A stretch of DNA of 64,000 bases from Streblospio benedicti (GCA_019095985.1 CM032668.1:20074119-20138118); one strand, 5' to 3'. Shown: positions 8,729-21,200, counted from the first letter of the stretch. The notes: generated from the letters alone by a model not told the origin. Program-made: numbers and translations.

Positions 8729-8924
8729 CTGTAGAGGGGTAACAGTGGAACCATATATATTTTGTTGATTGAATGTTATGCAAAGTAGTTCAATAGGCTT
8801 CTGATCCAGTGATTAGCATGTATTCTTTCATTAAAAAGAATAAATTGGTTTTGGTATGAAACATATATATTGTTACGTCATTCCTGTTGAAATACTTGCA
8901 GTTTTCTCAATTCGCGCCTAAAGT

Positions 8925-9060
8925 GCGTAAAATCTCAATGTGTCGGACATAAAATTGAGTGACCCCCCGTTTGTAACATTTAAAATTGAATGACCCCCCC
9001 TTGGACATTATGTAAAACTGTGCAACCCACTCACTAAATGGCCAACCCCCCACGGGAAGT
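8925..9060. repeat. Degenerate C-tract tandem repeat
   Basis: Units of about 30 bp of the form ACATAAAATTGAGTGACCCCCC repeated three to four times with decay. Confidence 0.55.
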
Positions 9061-9107
9061 AATTTATGTGTGCTCCCTTAGTCATTGATGGCAACAAGTT
9101 TAATAAA

Positions 9108-9390
9108 TATTATATAGTTTTTAATCAGGATAATACAAAGTAATTTACACTAAGCTTCCCACAATCGTCACTGGGATCTCGGGAAATCCTGGTTGTGCCT
9201 ACCTGCCTCTCCCCCTCGGATCAGCACGTTGTTCCAGATGGAAGGAAGTTGGTATCTGTCGCCGTCTCTATTTAGCGAGGACTTCCAGTGACAAGGAATG
9301 ACTTCATCACTGTGACCAAAACCAGCGGAGGATATTGAAAGCTTAGTGTAAAAAATTGCTTGTATTATCCTGATTTAAAAACTATATTAT
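9108..9390. mobile_element. Foldback element with a GC-rich exon-like core
   Basis: Left arm 9108-9156 (ATAGTTTTTAATCAGGATAA... to CACTAAGC) pairs with right arm 9340-9390 (GCTTAGTG... to ACTATATTAT), about 48 bp with few mismatches. The 180-bp interior is GC-rich, unlike the AT-rich arms and flanks, and carries an exon-like segment (see 9203-9309). Confidence 0.65.
9203..9309 (-). pseudogene. Exon-like segment captured in a foldback element
   Basis: On the minus strand, GGTCACAG| opens and GCAG|GTAGGC closes a 107-nt segment with one open frame: 35 codons reading DEVIPCHWKSSLNRDGDR, then YQLPSIWNNVLIRGGEA. Composition and splice-like borders resemble a real exon. It enters with one base of a codon and leaves with one base, so it cannot be an in-frame cassette of the surrounding receptor, whose intron 1 needs two bases to complete the split Gly. 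I do not recognise the protein; a captured piece of an unrelated gene is the inference. Confidence 0.35.
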
Positions 9391-9650
9391 GATAACTTTG
9401 TCTGCAAAACTCAGGATAAATAAAATTTCACCAGAATTTCAATAAAGCCAAAAATACACTCAAATTTACTTAGTAGATGGATGGTGTCTGTCGTTACCCC
9501 GAATGCAGTGATACAGCAACCCAGTGTACTACTGGGCCATCAGAATAGGGCAATATAAGGTCAGTCTAGTTTTACTGAATGTGAGACATTCAATGTGGTA
9601 AATTCCAGCTTATTTTGGGGTTTTTAGTCTAGGGTGCAATTGAAGAACTA

Positions 9651-9945
9651 TTTACTAACGAAGTCACATAGAGTCACTATGAGTATTGTGAAAATTTCGA
9701 GGAACCCTGTCAAGTTTTAAAAGTCCGTGGACTCGAACTCACAGTCTCCTGCTAACACCAGACCAGTCATTATGTGTCAGCAGGCGCTCTAACCACTGAG
9801 CTAACCTCCCTACGATCGCTGAGAAGCGTTCATACTTGGCCACATTGTAAATCCTCCCTCCGACTAATCCCTTGCCACGTATGTTACTATTTCTGTCACA
9901 TTATTTATTATCAACCTTGACCCTCGAATCTTTCCTTGTTGCACG
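9651..9945 (-). mobile_element. SINE family E (tRNA-derived)
   Basis: On the minus strand the A box region GGTTAGCTCAGTGGTTAGAGC and the B box GTGAGTTCGAGTCC are both clear, about 60 bp apart. The region between is longer than in a tRNA, so this is a SINE and not a tRNA gene. The flanking body (CACAATACTCATAGTGACTC, ATTTCTGTCACATTAT) recurs at 13925. Confidence 0.75.
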
Positions 9946-10019
9946 TGCATGATACTACTTGTATCGGACATGCGCCGCCACCGAGCCACTTGTTTCACAT
10001 GAGTATCAATATCGTACAA

Positions 10020-10180
10020 ACATACTGAAGAAATATGTCATGGTTTGGAGGTCACCATGTATGAATGCATGCCAGCATGTGGTGAATATTGCACGCGCAC
10101 TCTCAGGCAATATTCACCACATGCTGGCATGCATTCATACATGGTGACCTCCAAAACCGCGACATACTTATTCAGTATTG
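10020..10180. repeat. Long near-perfect hairpin built from family F sequence
   Basis: Arms of about 73 bp, 10020-10092 and 10107-10180, around a 14-bp loop (ACGCGCACTCTCAG). The inner 50 bp, including ACCATGTATGAATGCATGCC, is almost perfectly paired; mismatches rise outward. Confidence 0.85.
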
Positions 10181-10345
10181 ACATAGGCTTCATATTGCCA
10201 TAATTGTGTTTTGACCCAATTTCCTACAGGTAGCACCCGGTGCACACACTCCTAACAACTATCAACCTATTAAAATCTGCATATTCCCGTCACCTGTAGG
10301 TGCAACAAAAGGGTGTGCAACTCATTAATGATACATATAATGTAT
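10100..10345. repeat. Family F repeat copy
   Basis: CACCACATGCTGGCATGCATTC...TGGTGACCTCC...GACATAGGCTTCATATTG...GCACCCGGTGCACACA, matching 8257-8470 over its length. Confidence 0.75.
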
Positions 10346-12643
10346 TGAACTGTCTATGATTTTTCACACCATGCAAGTGACATGGAGGAAAAACTGTTTT
10401 AATATTTATTTCTTGGTCCTATTAAACTGATCATGTCCCATAGCAAAATAATGTCACTCACTGTACAATCAATCAATCATTCAACAACTGCAACCCTTGT
10501 AGGATCAGCCTCTAAATATGTAGTATATTGAACCGTTCATGCAATCATACACAGACTTTGGCCTTACATTGCATAATTTCTGACACTCAGCCACCTGTCA
10601 TTGTGTCTCCTTGGTGATTTAGTTACCAGGACAACCAATATCATCTTGGTCTGATCTAATTGCTTTTAGAGCTTACAAATGGGGAAATCACAAATTTATG
10701 GGAAGTGAGAAATGCCACTTTCAAAGATGATGCTAGATTTATCTTAATGGGCACACTACAATGTAATAGTAAAGGTAAATACGCCGAATGAAATAAAAAA
10801 AAAGATTAACATAATGAACCCAAACGATTAAAGACACAACATAACGTCAACGGAGAAGTCACCAAGATGTATCCAGATTCTCATAATAGGGACATGAGAG
10901 GTGATTGGTGCAAGATGAAGAATTGTATCAGACACTTGTGCGCAAATGTACAGGTGGATGGGTGAACCTAGCTTTATCTTTTATGTATGTGTAAAGGTAG
11001 ATGCGCTCATGCATTGTGAAGCGGGGGATGGGGTTGGTGGTGAAGGTGGCAGTTGGGGTGAGGGGTGGGAGCAATACTAAGCATTCTTCTGGAACAATGT
11101 ACGACTGTTTCGACAAAAATGATCACATGGTCAAAATATCCCCAATGAGAGTTATTCTCTTTGACCTGCTCTTCAAATAGTCCATTGAAAAAGCACACGC
11201 TCATTCAAGTGCGATTGATCAGTCTGCAAAAACATTGGTGGCCATATGATCAATGTTAGGTAGTATTTTTAGGTTACATATCGCATAGATGTACACTTCT
11301 TTCATATCAGATGCCTCTGCAATCTAGTATATGCTACCGTTAGAATCGTACACGTTTCATATTTGTCATCATCTAAAATCGATTATCATGCACCGGGATG
11401 CACCTACTTTATACAGTGTCGGTCTACGGGAATCGCTACAACACAGCACATTTGCTCAACACGCGAACCAACGGAAAACGTAAAAGTACATGTAATTCAC
11501 GTAAGCGTCATATCCGTGCTATCATCAAATTGAAACTTACAATATTCAATGACTGAAGGCGAAATGTCTAGTTAATCTAGAGTCTAATACAGAGCGGTAA
11601 AGTGAAAAAAAAAGAGTCATGCATTTCATTTTTGAAGTGCCAACTTCACTGTGATATTAACGCTATGTTTTTTAGTGATTTTTGCATATGATCTAGAAAT
11701 TCCTTTGAAATAAGGGTTAAAATACCAACTGTTAAGAGCATGGTTGATTTAATGAACAACTTGAACCTTTGGGCTTGCAAGCATGCTGAAAGTTATGTTG
11801 AAATGTCCGATAGTTGGTGCTAGCGTCTAGGTGGATACTATGTTTTCAATATCTGCATTGTCCATTGCTATTAACTTATATCACTAGTTATCAGGACAGA
11901 CAATATTCATGCATAGGTAGATGAGAATTAGTACATAATTTATGGAATCCACATATATTGTGTTACAAATTGACCACCTACAAATGTATATTTTTCACCT
12001 ATACATGGAGCTGTAATTAAATTTAATAACACAATTAGGTTTAAATATTGAATAGGGCAATTCCATATGCATTGTTGGTAGCGTATATTCTTTTAGTACA
12101 GAGTGATTAAAAAGTGCGTGATAAAGGTAAATTTTGTGAGGAGGACAATTGGATAACTCTGGACACTTTATTACCAAAACACAGTAACCTTGTACCAATC
12201 AGGAACATTTCCTTTCACTAATAGAAAAGCTAATGAAGCAAGGCTAGCAGACATTTGGTTTTAGTTATGTCAAGGTTTTAAACCGAGCGGGGACGCCCTT
12301 TGATTGCAAAAGTAAATTGTATCTGAGCTTGATTGTGGCATGTTTGCTGTTCACGAATGCTGAACAGTTTCTTCTCATTAAAGACGATTGATTTACATAA
12401 AAGAACTAACTAGACCGAGAACAAAGACTAATAGAATTTAAACAAAACAAATACATTGATTGTATAACAAAGTGGCAAACAAGAGCAAAACAAAGACATC
12501 AACACAGCATTTACAAACAATGCGGTAAACAAAATACAGATTTTGTGCAGAAAACAAACATAAATAACAGCATAGTATAGTTTAATGCAGAGGGGTAAAT
12601 TGGTCTCGGGAGTGGTGGCGGGGGGGGGTGGTGGCTTGTGGGG

Positions 12644-13084
12644 GGGTCTTACTAAATGTCGGGTAGTACGGGTGTGCCATTTCTATTGGTCACGTTTTTA
12701 GAATCTCCGGTATACTGATGGGTCTAAATTTTGTGATTTTTTGTATAGCTATGGGTCTAAACTTTGTGGTATTTGATATAGTTATGTGTCTAAATTTTTG
12801 TGATTTTTGGTATAGCTAGGGGTTTTGAATTAAATGTGCGGGTATTGTTAGTGTAAGTTTCATTTTGTCTGATACTGTCTGATGCAATATTTTTTTAATA
12901 TTTTGTTGATAAAATGTTAACAGTATGTAGTTTCATTATTTAATAGGTAAAGGTATGGGTCACCTTTTCATTGTCAAGGTATAGACATGGTTACTTTTTT
13001 ATGCCAAATTACCATATCGATGAGTACCGTTTCGACGTTAGGAATGGCACACCCGCACCTATTTCTTGATGAGAGACCCCCAAC
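12644..13084. mobile_element. Non-autonomous DNA element with 40-bp inverted ends and an internal triplet repeat
   Basis: Left end GGGGGGTCTTACTAAATGTC...CGGGTGTGCCATTTC; right end, inverted, GGGGGTCTCTCATCAAGAAA...GCGGGTGTGCCATTCC. Inside, three units of about 42 bp (GGGTCTAAATTTTGTGATTT...TATAGCTAT) lie at 12717-12828. No coding capacity. Confidence 0.7.
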
Positions 13085-13325
13085 CCACGAGAAAGTTGTA
13101 AAGCCCATTACAATTTAAAGTACGATACTGTGTTTATGAAACTACGAAACGCTAATAAGAAATAACATTACCACGAAGCCGCGAATATCGAAATTCAAGA
13201 CACAACCCCATGCGTTACAGAGATCAAAGAACAAACGGCAATTTACTTGAGACAGTGCGCGTTCGGTACTAATCTACATTCATTAAAAGGAGGTGGTGTG
13301 GATGGTGGTGATGGTTGGGTGGAGG

Positions 13326-13472
<147 letters not shown>

Positions 13473-13924
13473 GGGTGGGAACCCCCTTAACAGAGGACTT
13501 GTTCTCCTGAGATGGGTGGTTCTGGTTGGCTGAATGCCTAGTACACATATACTAGTAGATATCTAGTACGTATATAGTAGACCTATACCTCTTGTTTGTT
13601 ATGAAAATGTATCATACTTTGTATTTTCACTGCTCAAGCTGGCTTTGGGAGACAACTCAGTTATGCAAATTTAGCAATAAACAACGTCGATGGGTCCATG
13701 CTGTGAATACAGCAATATCTTGCATATCTGGCTGAATGTACAATGACATACACTTTCTCCGAATTCTCCTGTGATTCAGATAGGAACGTCTGAACGCCCA
13801 GAAACTCACCAGGACACTGACACCATAACAATATAAATTCAAACACACCCATGCCGAGGCTGGCCGCTTTCAATACACCTTCTTTATCAGAACCACACGG
13901 AATGGAACACTAGACAGAAACATT

Positions 13925-14205
13925 GCTGATAGTGTGAAATTTTCAGGGAACCATGTAAAGACTTGGAAGGCCGTGGACACTATCTCACGATCTCCTGTTC
14001 ACACTAAACCTGTCATATGTGTATGGACAGCAACCGATGGACAGGCACTTTAGACCCTAAGGCTAACCTTCCTAGGCGCTTAGAACGTGTTCATACCTGG
14101 CGAACGTCTACATCTCATACGGATTAGGCTCTGCCACACCTATTTGCTCTATTTCTGTCACATTCCTTGTCATGTAACTTTCACCCTCAAACACTTCCCG
14201 GGCAG
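13925..14205 (-). mobile_element. SINE family E, old copy
   Basis: Aligns with the copy at 9651: GTGTGAAATTTTCAGGGAACC, GGCCGTGGACACT, CTCACGATCTCCTG, GGCTAACCTTCCTAGGCGC, TTTCTGTCACATTCCTTG. The tRNA boxes are decayed. Confidence 0.6.
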
Positions 14206-15598
14206 TGCTGTCATTAGCGGTAGCGGAAGTTTAACTTCTGCGGGCAGCGTACTGCCTTAATACATAAATCAAAGGAGTCAGACTCCTGAAAAGCCGAACT
14301 TTCTGTTATAAGTCTCTCTTGAATGAAATGTGCGTGAAATTACTACAACATGCGATATAACTCGGAGTTGTTGCATGCATGCCGGATAGACAGAAAAGAA
14401 CAAACACACGAGCCACATGCGTGCATATGTACTGGCGTATTGATTTTGATCAACTGCGGCGTTTGCCAAGCTCATTAACATCGGCGATTGTCGTTCCATT
14501 GATAAATTCAAATTGGGCACTAATTTCAGCGCGTATGGATGTGCTTATAGTAAACGTAGTAGGCGGTGAAGAGGGCACACAATGAAACGCCTACGACGGC
14601 TATAAAGCTCGAGTCTTCTGCGAAGCTCGGCTTTAAAAACTACGTTCGTCAAACTGAACATTCACGGATCCTTGCAATTACTATGCAATTTTGGGCAGTA
14701 GACTAGCAGTAGACTAGCTTTGCGGCCTGTTGTGCCCTATACATTACTTTTTGTAATATATAAACCATATGATGAGTGAGATTTTTCTTCAAATACCTGA
14801 ACCACTACAGCTATATCCATGTTTTACACAAACCTGGGTGTGTCGTATAACGGGTCGATAATGACTATGGATGTGTATATGGCATGCCTTTTATAAAGGG
14901 TGGGGTTGGGGGGGGGGGGGGCAAGGAAAGTTTCAACCGTCGAGTTCTAAAAATTATTGACCCTCACCCTAGTAATTTATGATCACTCCCTAATAAGTTT
15001 GTTTACATGGAGTCTTGTCCAAAATAAAGCTTCCCAAAACATGATAATATGACACTTCGTCAGAATGCATTAGTGTGAACACGCACGTGGGCAATTCGGA
15101 GTTTTTAAAATATACCATTTTTGTTTTTAACTTTAAACAATTAAAATGAATATTATCTGCATAACATATATCTTAAAGTATGGGAACATGTCTAGTTGAA
15201 TCTATTCTACGTCACGTTCGTAGACAGGATCATACAATAGACTTATTATGCCAGTATTACATTGTGAAATGTATATGTATTTTAATAAGTGACTGCTCTA
15301 TTTGCGCCTCGACTTACCTTTTCAGGCAGCCAACAATAGAAAGAACCCTCTTTATGTATTTATATTGTGAATCTTACGTCCTGCGGACGTATGTTGTCAT
15401 TGTGTCAACTAAATGTCAGTTTAAATTGAAACAGGGCTGTTAAAGAGACAGCCTGCAGAAAGGTTGTATTTTCAAAAGTTGACCTTATAACTCCATTTAA
15501 AACTAGATGACTGTGAGGCAATGGTATTTGCTATATATGTGTTTCCCAGTACTTGCGGATACATTTTGATTTTTCTCTCTCTTTCACATGTTTTTTTA

Positions 15599-15720
15599 GC
15601 AAGCATATTTCTCCCAACGATGGATATAGCCCAAAGCAGGTTTTACAACACTAATCTTCAAGTGGCCCTGGCGGGACTCAAACTCACGACACCAAGGTTG
15701 TGAGACCAACTGCGTAACTT
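15599..15720 (-). mobile_element. SINE family D, minus copy of a head-to-head pair
   Basis: On the minus strand: TCTCACAACCTTGGTGTCGT, B box GAGTTTGAGTCCCGCC, GTTGTAAAACCTG, GAAATATGCTTGC. It mirrors the plus copy that starts next to it. Confidence 0.75.
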
Positions 15721-15880
15721 TTTAACAGCCCGCTGCTTGGGATAATGGTATCATTCTTGTCTCACAACCTTGGGCTCGTGAGTTCGAGTCCCGCCAGTTC
15801 CACTTGATATAGTCAAATGGAAGATTATGGTTGTAAAACCTGTCTTCAGCTATATATATCGTGGGTAGAAATATGCTTGC
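15721..15880 (+). mobile_element. SINE family D, plus copy of a head-to-head pair
   Basis: Head CAGCCCGCTGCTTGGGATAA, TCTCACAACCTTGGGCTCGT, B box GAGTTCGAGTCCCGCC, CACTTGATATAGTCAAATGG, TCTTCAGCTATATATATCG, GAAATATGCTTGCAG. The head is complete here. Confidence 0.8.
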
Positions 15881-16565
15881 AGAAAAGACGCACGCGCACG
15901 TATCTGCGCGCGCGTGCGCGTGTGTGTGTTTGAGAAGTTTGAAAATTAATTTTGCAAATTACATGATTAAAAATTCAAATAGCGAATTAAGGATGCCATC
16001 TAATTCGTTATGTCACTGCAAGAATTAAAAATAGCATCTAAGCACAGCTAGATTTTGATATCTCCAGAGCATGAGATGGAAAGTTAAATGCAATCAGTTT
16101 ACATTTACACTTCCCTAGGGGAGCTGTCAGTAGCGGAACCATAAATACAGGGCTACAATGGCCATTTACATTAAAATAAATGTCACAGAAGCCGGTCATT
16201 TTGCACATTTATTTTATGGTGTTTGCATGCATTAACCCACATTACTGACCATTAAGTACGTGGGATTCAATTTGTTTCTTTTCAAATAGTGGTTAAAGTG
16301 ACCCTAAAGTACTATCATTGTATTTTACATAAATATATGTCACAGTCAAAAGTTGAATGCATCGATGTTGTTTGATGGGAGCTGGCAATATGTTTAAGTC
16401 ATTAGATCGACTAGATTTACATGTAATAGATATGATAGCATATGTAAATTGCATTATCTGTCATCAGACAATATGTAAATGCCACAACTTCACATTTACA
16501 CCAGTTTACTGGCCCCCTCATCAATTAAATCTTAATCAATCACACAATCTTCCAATGCAATGAAA

Positions 16566-16612
16566 CAGATCCAGGATTTTGGAGGGGGGTTGGGCACTTG
16601 AAAGATCACGTG
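16566..16612 (+). mobile_element. Family B left-end fragment
   Basis: CAGATCCAGGATTTTGGAGG then GGGCACTTGAAAGATCACGT; the rest is missing. Confidence 0.5.
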
Positions 16613-16800
16613 GGTTTCGCACACAAGAACAGTAGCGGGTATGCGAAGCAAATTAAATATTTGGGTTGAAAAATAGGTGTGTGTGTGGGGGGGGGGATAG
16701 TGGGGGCACTGGATCTTACTACTTGTCATGTACCTATTTAACAACAGTGTATGCATCACTGTACAGTGTGCAACTGTTTTATGAGTGATGTTGCTCAACA

Positions 16801-16890
16801 ACAACCAATCGCCAGATCGGACTGGAACTCGAACCCAAGACCATATGTTTACGAGTCCACCGACCTATATGCACTTGACTACAGCAGCAC
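16801..16890 (-). mobile_element. tRNA-like SINE fragment
   Basis: On the minus strand GTGCTGCTGTAGTCAAGTGC and GGTCTTGGGTTCGAGTTCC stand at A-box and B-box spacing. No body was recognised and the copy is single, so the assignment is weak. Confidence 0.4.
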
Positions 16891-17670
16891 ACAAGAGTAA
16901 ACATAAAATCTTTCAGTAATTGATACTTAAGTATACAGTGTATCTAAATTCCCGGAACCGTGGGTCTCGTTTGCATTAAAACCTTTTGCTTTGATGCACG
17001 ATTTCACTTGATGAACAAAACAAGGTCAACTATGTATGGTGGTGCGCCAAAATTAGGCCAATGAGGCTCACTACAAAACAGATATCCAGTAGAGCTTTTT
17101 TGCCAATCAGAAGATTTTATCAGAACTGGTGCTGAAATTCTCCAGAATCTGTTGATTATCTCATGGAAAGGTCAACTTAATAGATGGCAATTGTTGTGTT
17201 TATGTCCGGGCTTTTAAACATAAAATAGCGAACGAGATTGACAAGAGTGATACTTTTATCCGGTCTGCTGTCTTTTGGCAGCCTTAAAGAGCATCTGGTG
17301 ATAAGAATTGCAGACAATGCCAGGTATATCGCTCACTTGTGGTGCTTCTTTGATATGTTTTGTATGAAATAGTGTTATTTATTACGATCATGTCCGTTTC
17401 ATTTCGCCCTATATTAGTTTAATTTACACTTATTTACATTTATATACTTAAGTAAGTACTTACTAAAGTAAGTAAGTTAGTAAATTAAGTTCTATTCTCA
17501 CTTTTCTGTTAAGCAATTATTCATAGTAAATTAAGTATCTCCTATACCAGAGCATTTGGAGCATGCGTATCTGTAAATGCAAGCGAGACATTGCACAACT
17601 TCCCGAGTCTACACACTCTAACACCCATACAGCTGTCTGTGCCTTTAGTTTCCTCACTTTCCAATCTCAA

Positions 17671-17803
17671 TGGCAGACCCAGGTTTTTGGAGGGGTGGGG
17701 TTGGGGGGGGGGGCGCATGGGTTTTGTTCGCGTGATCGATGGCGGACACGCCGTAAACCCTACGAAAATGAGGTATTTTGGTGGGACACCGGATTTGCAT
17801 ATG
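17671..17803 (+). mobile_element. Family B element in intron 1, right end lost
   Basis: TGGCAGACCCAGGTTTTTGG, CGTGATCGATGGCGGACACG, ATGAGGTATTTTGGTGGGA. It ends about 90 bp from the exon 1 donor. Confidence 0.7.
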
Positions 17804-17890
17804 AATCTCATTTATAAATTCTACAAACCTGTTCTCTCGTAACAACATATCAAATGCAAAATTATCTGTGAGAAAAACAATCACACTTAC

Positions 17891-18056
17891 CAAGTATGCC
17901 AAATATGCAGAGCATGCCAACAAAGTAGATGTCAATAACAATCTTAAATATCCGATAACTTTCACTCTTGTCTTCTCCCTCGAGGGGGTCGAGTGTGGCG
18001 AACGATAAGTTAGACAGCAGGGAGATATCCACCGCACTCCAGTTCGTAGGCATCAT
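17891..18056 (-). CDS. Receptor exon 1: N-terminus and first half of TM1 (FMRFamide-receptor-like GPCR)
   Basis: First coding exon seen of a class A peptide receptor that runs down the minus strand to the window edge. It encodes 55 residues plus one base. The N-terminus is short and extracellular, with two N-glycosylation sequons (NWS at 5-7, NLS at 16-18) and an acidic patch (EGED), followed by the hydrophobic start of TM1 (VIDIYFVGMLCIFGIL). It ends at a good donor (G|GTAAGT), and the split Gly codon joins exon 2 to give the TM1 signature GN. The start is a double ATG at 18056; an in-frame ATG seven codons upstream (18077) is also possible. No signal peptide is seen, as is usual for class A receptors. 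Intron 1 after it is about 9.2 kb. Upstream 5' UTR exons are not identified. Confidence 0.8.
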
Positions 18057-18077
18057 GATTTGACAGGTAAATATCAC

Positions 18078-21000
18078 AGATAAATTTCTTTTGGTTTTGT
18101 TGTTATTTTCACTAATCAGTTAAACAACAAGTAACACTATCTCCAGGTCATTGTAGTAGTGACACGAATAAAATGGCAGACGCGTAACTGACATTACAAT
18201 AATTTTACTGTCATTTTATATCTGGTGGTGAATATAAAAAGTAAAATAGGCAAGTCAGTCAACAAGAAATACATATTCCGTTTCCCACGTGAACTAAAAT
18301 TGGTAGATGCATAACCTAACAGTATTTCACACACCATATGCGTTATTTGAAATGTAAACTCTGCTCCATTAACAGTAACTTTCCATCCAAAAATCCCCCA
18401 TAATCCTCTGTGGTTCACAAATTGCATACAGAACTCATCTTTCATTAATCTCTCCGATAACCGCGTGACTCCAGCCACTTGCTGATATCCAGAGCCTCAG
18501 AGCTATCCCAATCCACAACTAAGAGCTCCCAATCTAAGCAAATGTATTAAATGAAAATACAATTCACATGATTGACACTGCAATGGCTCCTCCCTAATAA
18601 CATCACTTGGGGTATCCAAAGCCTGTGTTATGAGGCTGCTGTTTGGTGGATTTTATTGCCTGATTTCTAGAAGCCTCGTTCACCTTTTGGCTTCATCTTT
18701 TTCATTATCGTCTGCTTCTTTGATGAGAACCGCTATGCGATTTTGACCTGGCGAAAGAGCAAGATATATGAATTAATATATAGTTGCACTTCAAACGTTA
18801 ATATGATAATTATAGAAGCAATTTTACGCTTCGTTGATGAATAAAGTTAGACGTATGATTGGGTTAGTTAAGTAGTTATCAATCAAACGCTATAATTTGG
18901 TGTTAATGATTGCGAATAAGTATCAACGGTCGGTAATGAACTGTTATAATGATCGCTAAACTATTTGTCCCAATTAGTTAACATAAAATACTGGGCTTAC
19001 ACAATTTGTTGCACATTATATCAACAAACAAAGGGCATTGATTGTGACTTAAGCGGTACACATAGGTTATAATTACTAATGATACGAACTAGTGCATGTC
19101 AATCACCACTTGGACTGGAACAGTTTATCCAGAATTGTATGGTTAAATTGAGCAAAAAGACATACATATTAATGTACTCTGGTATACATACCTGTAACTC
19201 AAGTGTCTGTAAATTAATGTAGCAACTAATCAAATGCGATAATAGATAATAGATACATTGTATAAATTTAAGTTATATAATTTATCTAAAGTGACATATA
19301 AGCCCCTAGAAGGGCTGGGTATAATTCGTATTTAAAATATTCATCTGTAAATGCCATGTATATACAAGGTCACTATAATAAATAATTAAATCAAAATCAA
19401 TCAATCAAATCAACTAGTTAGTGCGATAGAAGTTTAACTGCGGTCACTTTCTGATCAAGCTATACAACCAGCTGGAGACATTACGTCAAACTCAGATAGG
19501 TGGAATTAAAGGACAAACTTCTAACTTTACTTTATATTCGACGTATGCGTAAAAAGCCAATGATAAAGTCGATTAACTCTAAAAACTGGCATATACACAG
19601 GGGCTGTATGGCAACCCCCCTCCCACCAAAAATGAAAGAAAGAAAAGAAAAGAAACAATAAAGATACCACACACACCAGAATTATCCTTCACCCTGTGGT
19701 TTGCACCCGCTACTGATTTGAAAACGTCTGTTGGCCAATATTTGAATTTACTCTTGTTGAAATTTCGCTTTTTAATATTATTCGAATATTAACACCGTAA
19801 AGATCAATTGCAGTTGGGCCAGAGCTCACCTAAATAATTATGGACCAAAGTTGAGTGAAAAAACAAACAAACAAACAATGGCAAACTAGATCATAAGTGC
19901 TCAGAGAGAACAGCGCAGAAGAAGTCTTATTTGACGTGTGATTCCCCCTACATCTATGTTCTTGGCATTGGATTGCAGGTGCATTCTAATATGACTAAAG
20001 CAAACATCTATTGGCCATGAGTTAATTTTGTTCTGGTGATGTTGTGCTTTTTGAACACTTTAAATCGAATATAACTGTTATGCCAATGTGATGGTCATGT
20101 TTGAAACGGTATTGAAACTAAAGTGGAAAAAATAAAATAAAAATAAAGTTGCTCTCTGTAAGTCGAAATTTAATTGGCAAAGTTCCAAAATTTAACCCAG
20201 TTGATGTTCAGTAGCCATGTAAGCATTATACAACGTTTGAATGTTTTCTTACAAGCATTTGCTGTTGCAGAAAATATTGAAAATGAAACAACAATGGCCA
20301 TGTGGAAAGCACATTTAATTGGCAAAGTGCCCCGAAATTGAACCCATTGGATGTCGCATCACACCACATAGTTGTGTAAAGTTTCAATAACATCGGTTCA
20401 TCGGTAAAAGCTCTAGCTTGTCCAGAGACCAGAGACAAACAAACACACATGCATAAATAAATACAAAAATACACAGTTAGTTACAAACAATACAAACACA
20501 ACGCTTTGTTTCAACTGCTGAAGCGACGCAATTATGACTGATGATACTAAAATAGCAAATGCATTTACACATATAGTGTTACACAAGCTGCATTGCTGGG
20601 AATTCATTACAGTTGACATGTGACATAAGTTTTCATTTATTACTGTCATTCTTCTTTTATCCCTATTAACGCTTACAGCACGTCTTTTAAGTATTCACAT
20701 TCGCATCTATTTTCAGCGTACAGAATAAGTTCTGATGTGTTGATTACCCTTAACAAGGTTATTTTCGTGGTCTTCCGAAAATATTCAAGCGAACCTTACA
20801 TGGGAGACAATATCGGGTAACTCCTTTTAGGGGTGGGTGTGGGGTGGGGTGGGGGCTGGCATCAAGGTGCCTGAATAGAGAGCAAATCCCGTGTGTGTGT
20901 GGGTGGGGCGTACTGCATTAGTGAATTACAATTCAACACTATACGTGATATTAGGACATATTTGTCTAAGGTTAAATGGCTGCATCACCCAGCAACTACT

Positions 21001-21200
21001 GGCACCTCATAAGCAAGCAATTTACACATGCCCTTTCAGACCACTCACCCACCCTGACAGAAAAATAACACCTCTGTCACACCACCTGAAGTAGCCCGGC
21101 GGCAATGGTCTCTGGGTTCGATTCCTAGTAGTGGCTATGTGATAAAAACGCTAGCTCACTTATGTCAGTATGCATACCAGAGCTGATTAATGTGTACTCA
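18078..21200. other. Presumed 5' flank of the receptor gene
   Basis: AT-rich sequence with no gene or repeat family that I recognise. Any promoter or 5' UTR exon of the receptor should lie here or further up; none could be fixed by eye. A minus-strand open frame at 18194-18478 has no recognisable content. A tRNA-like B box (GGGTTCGATTCCTAG) at about 21115 is probably a SINE remnant. Confidence 0.4.

Noticed and set aside
9203-9309. Exon-like segment as an alternative exon of the receptor
   Set aside because: Its open frame needs one incoming base, whereas exon 1 leaves a codon needing two; exons 1 and 2 already join to give the conserved GN of TM1.
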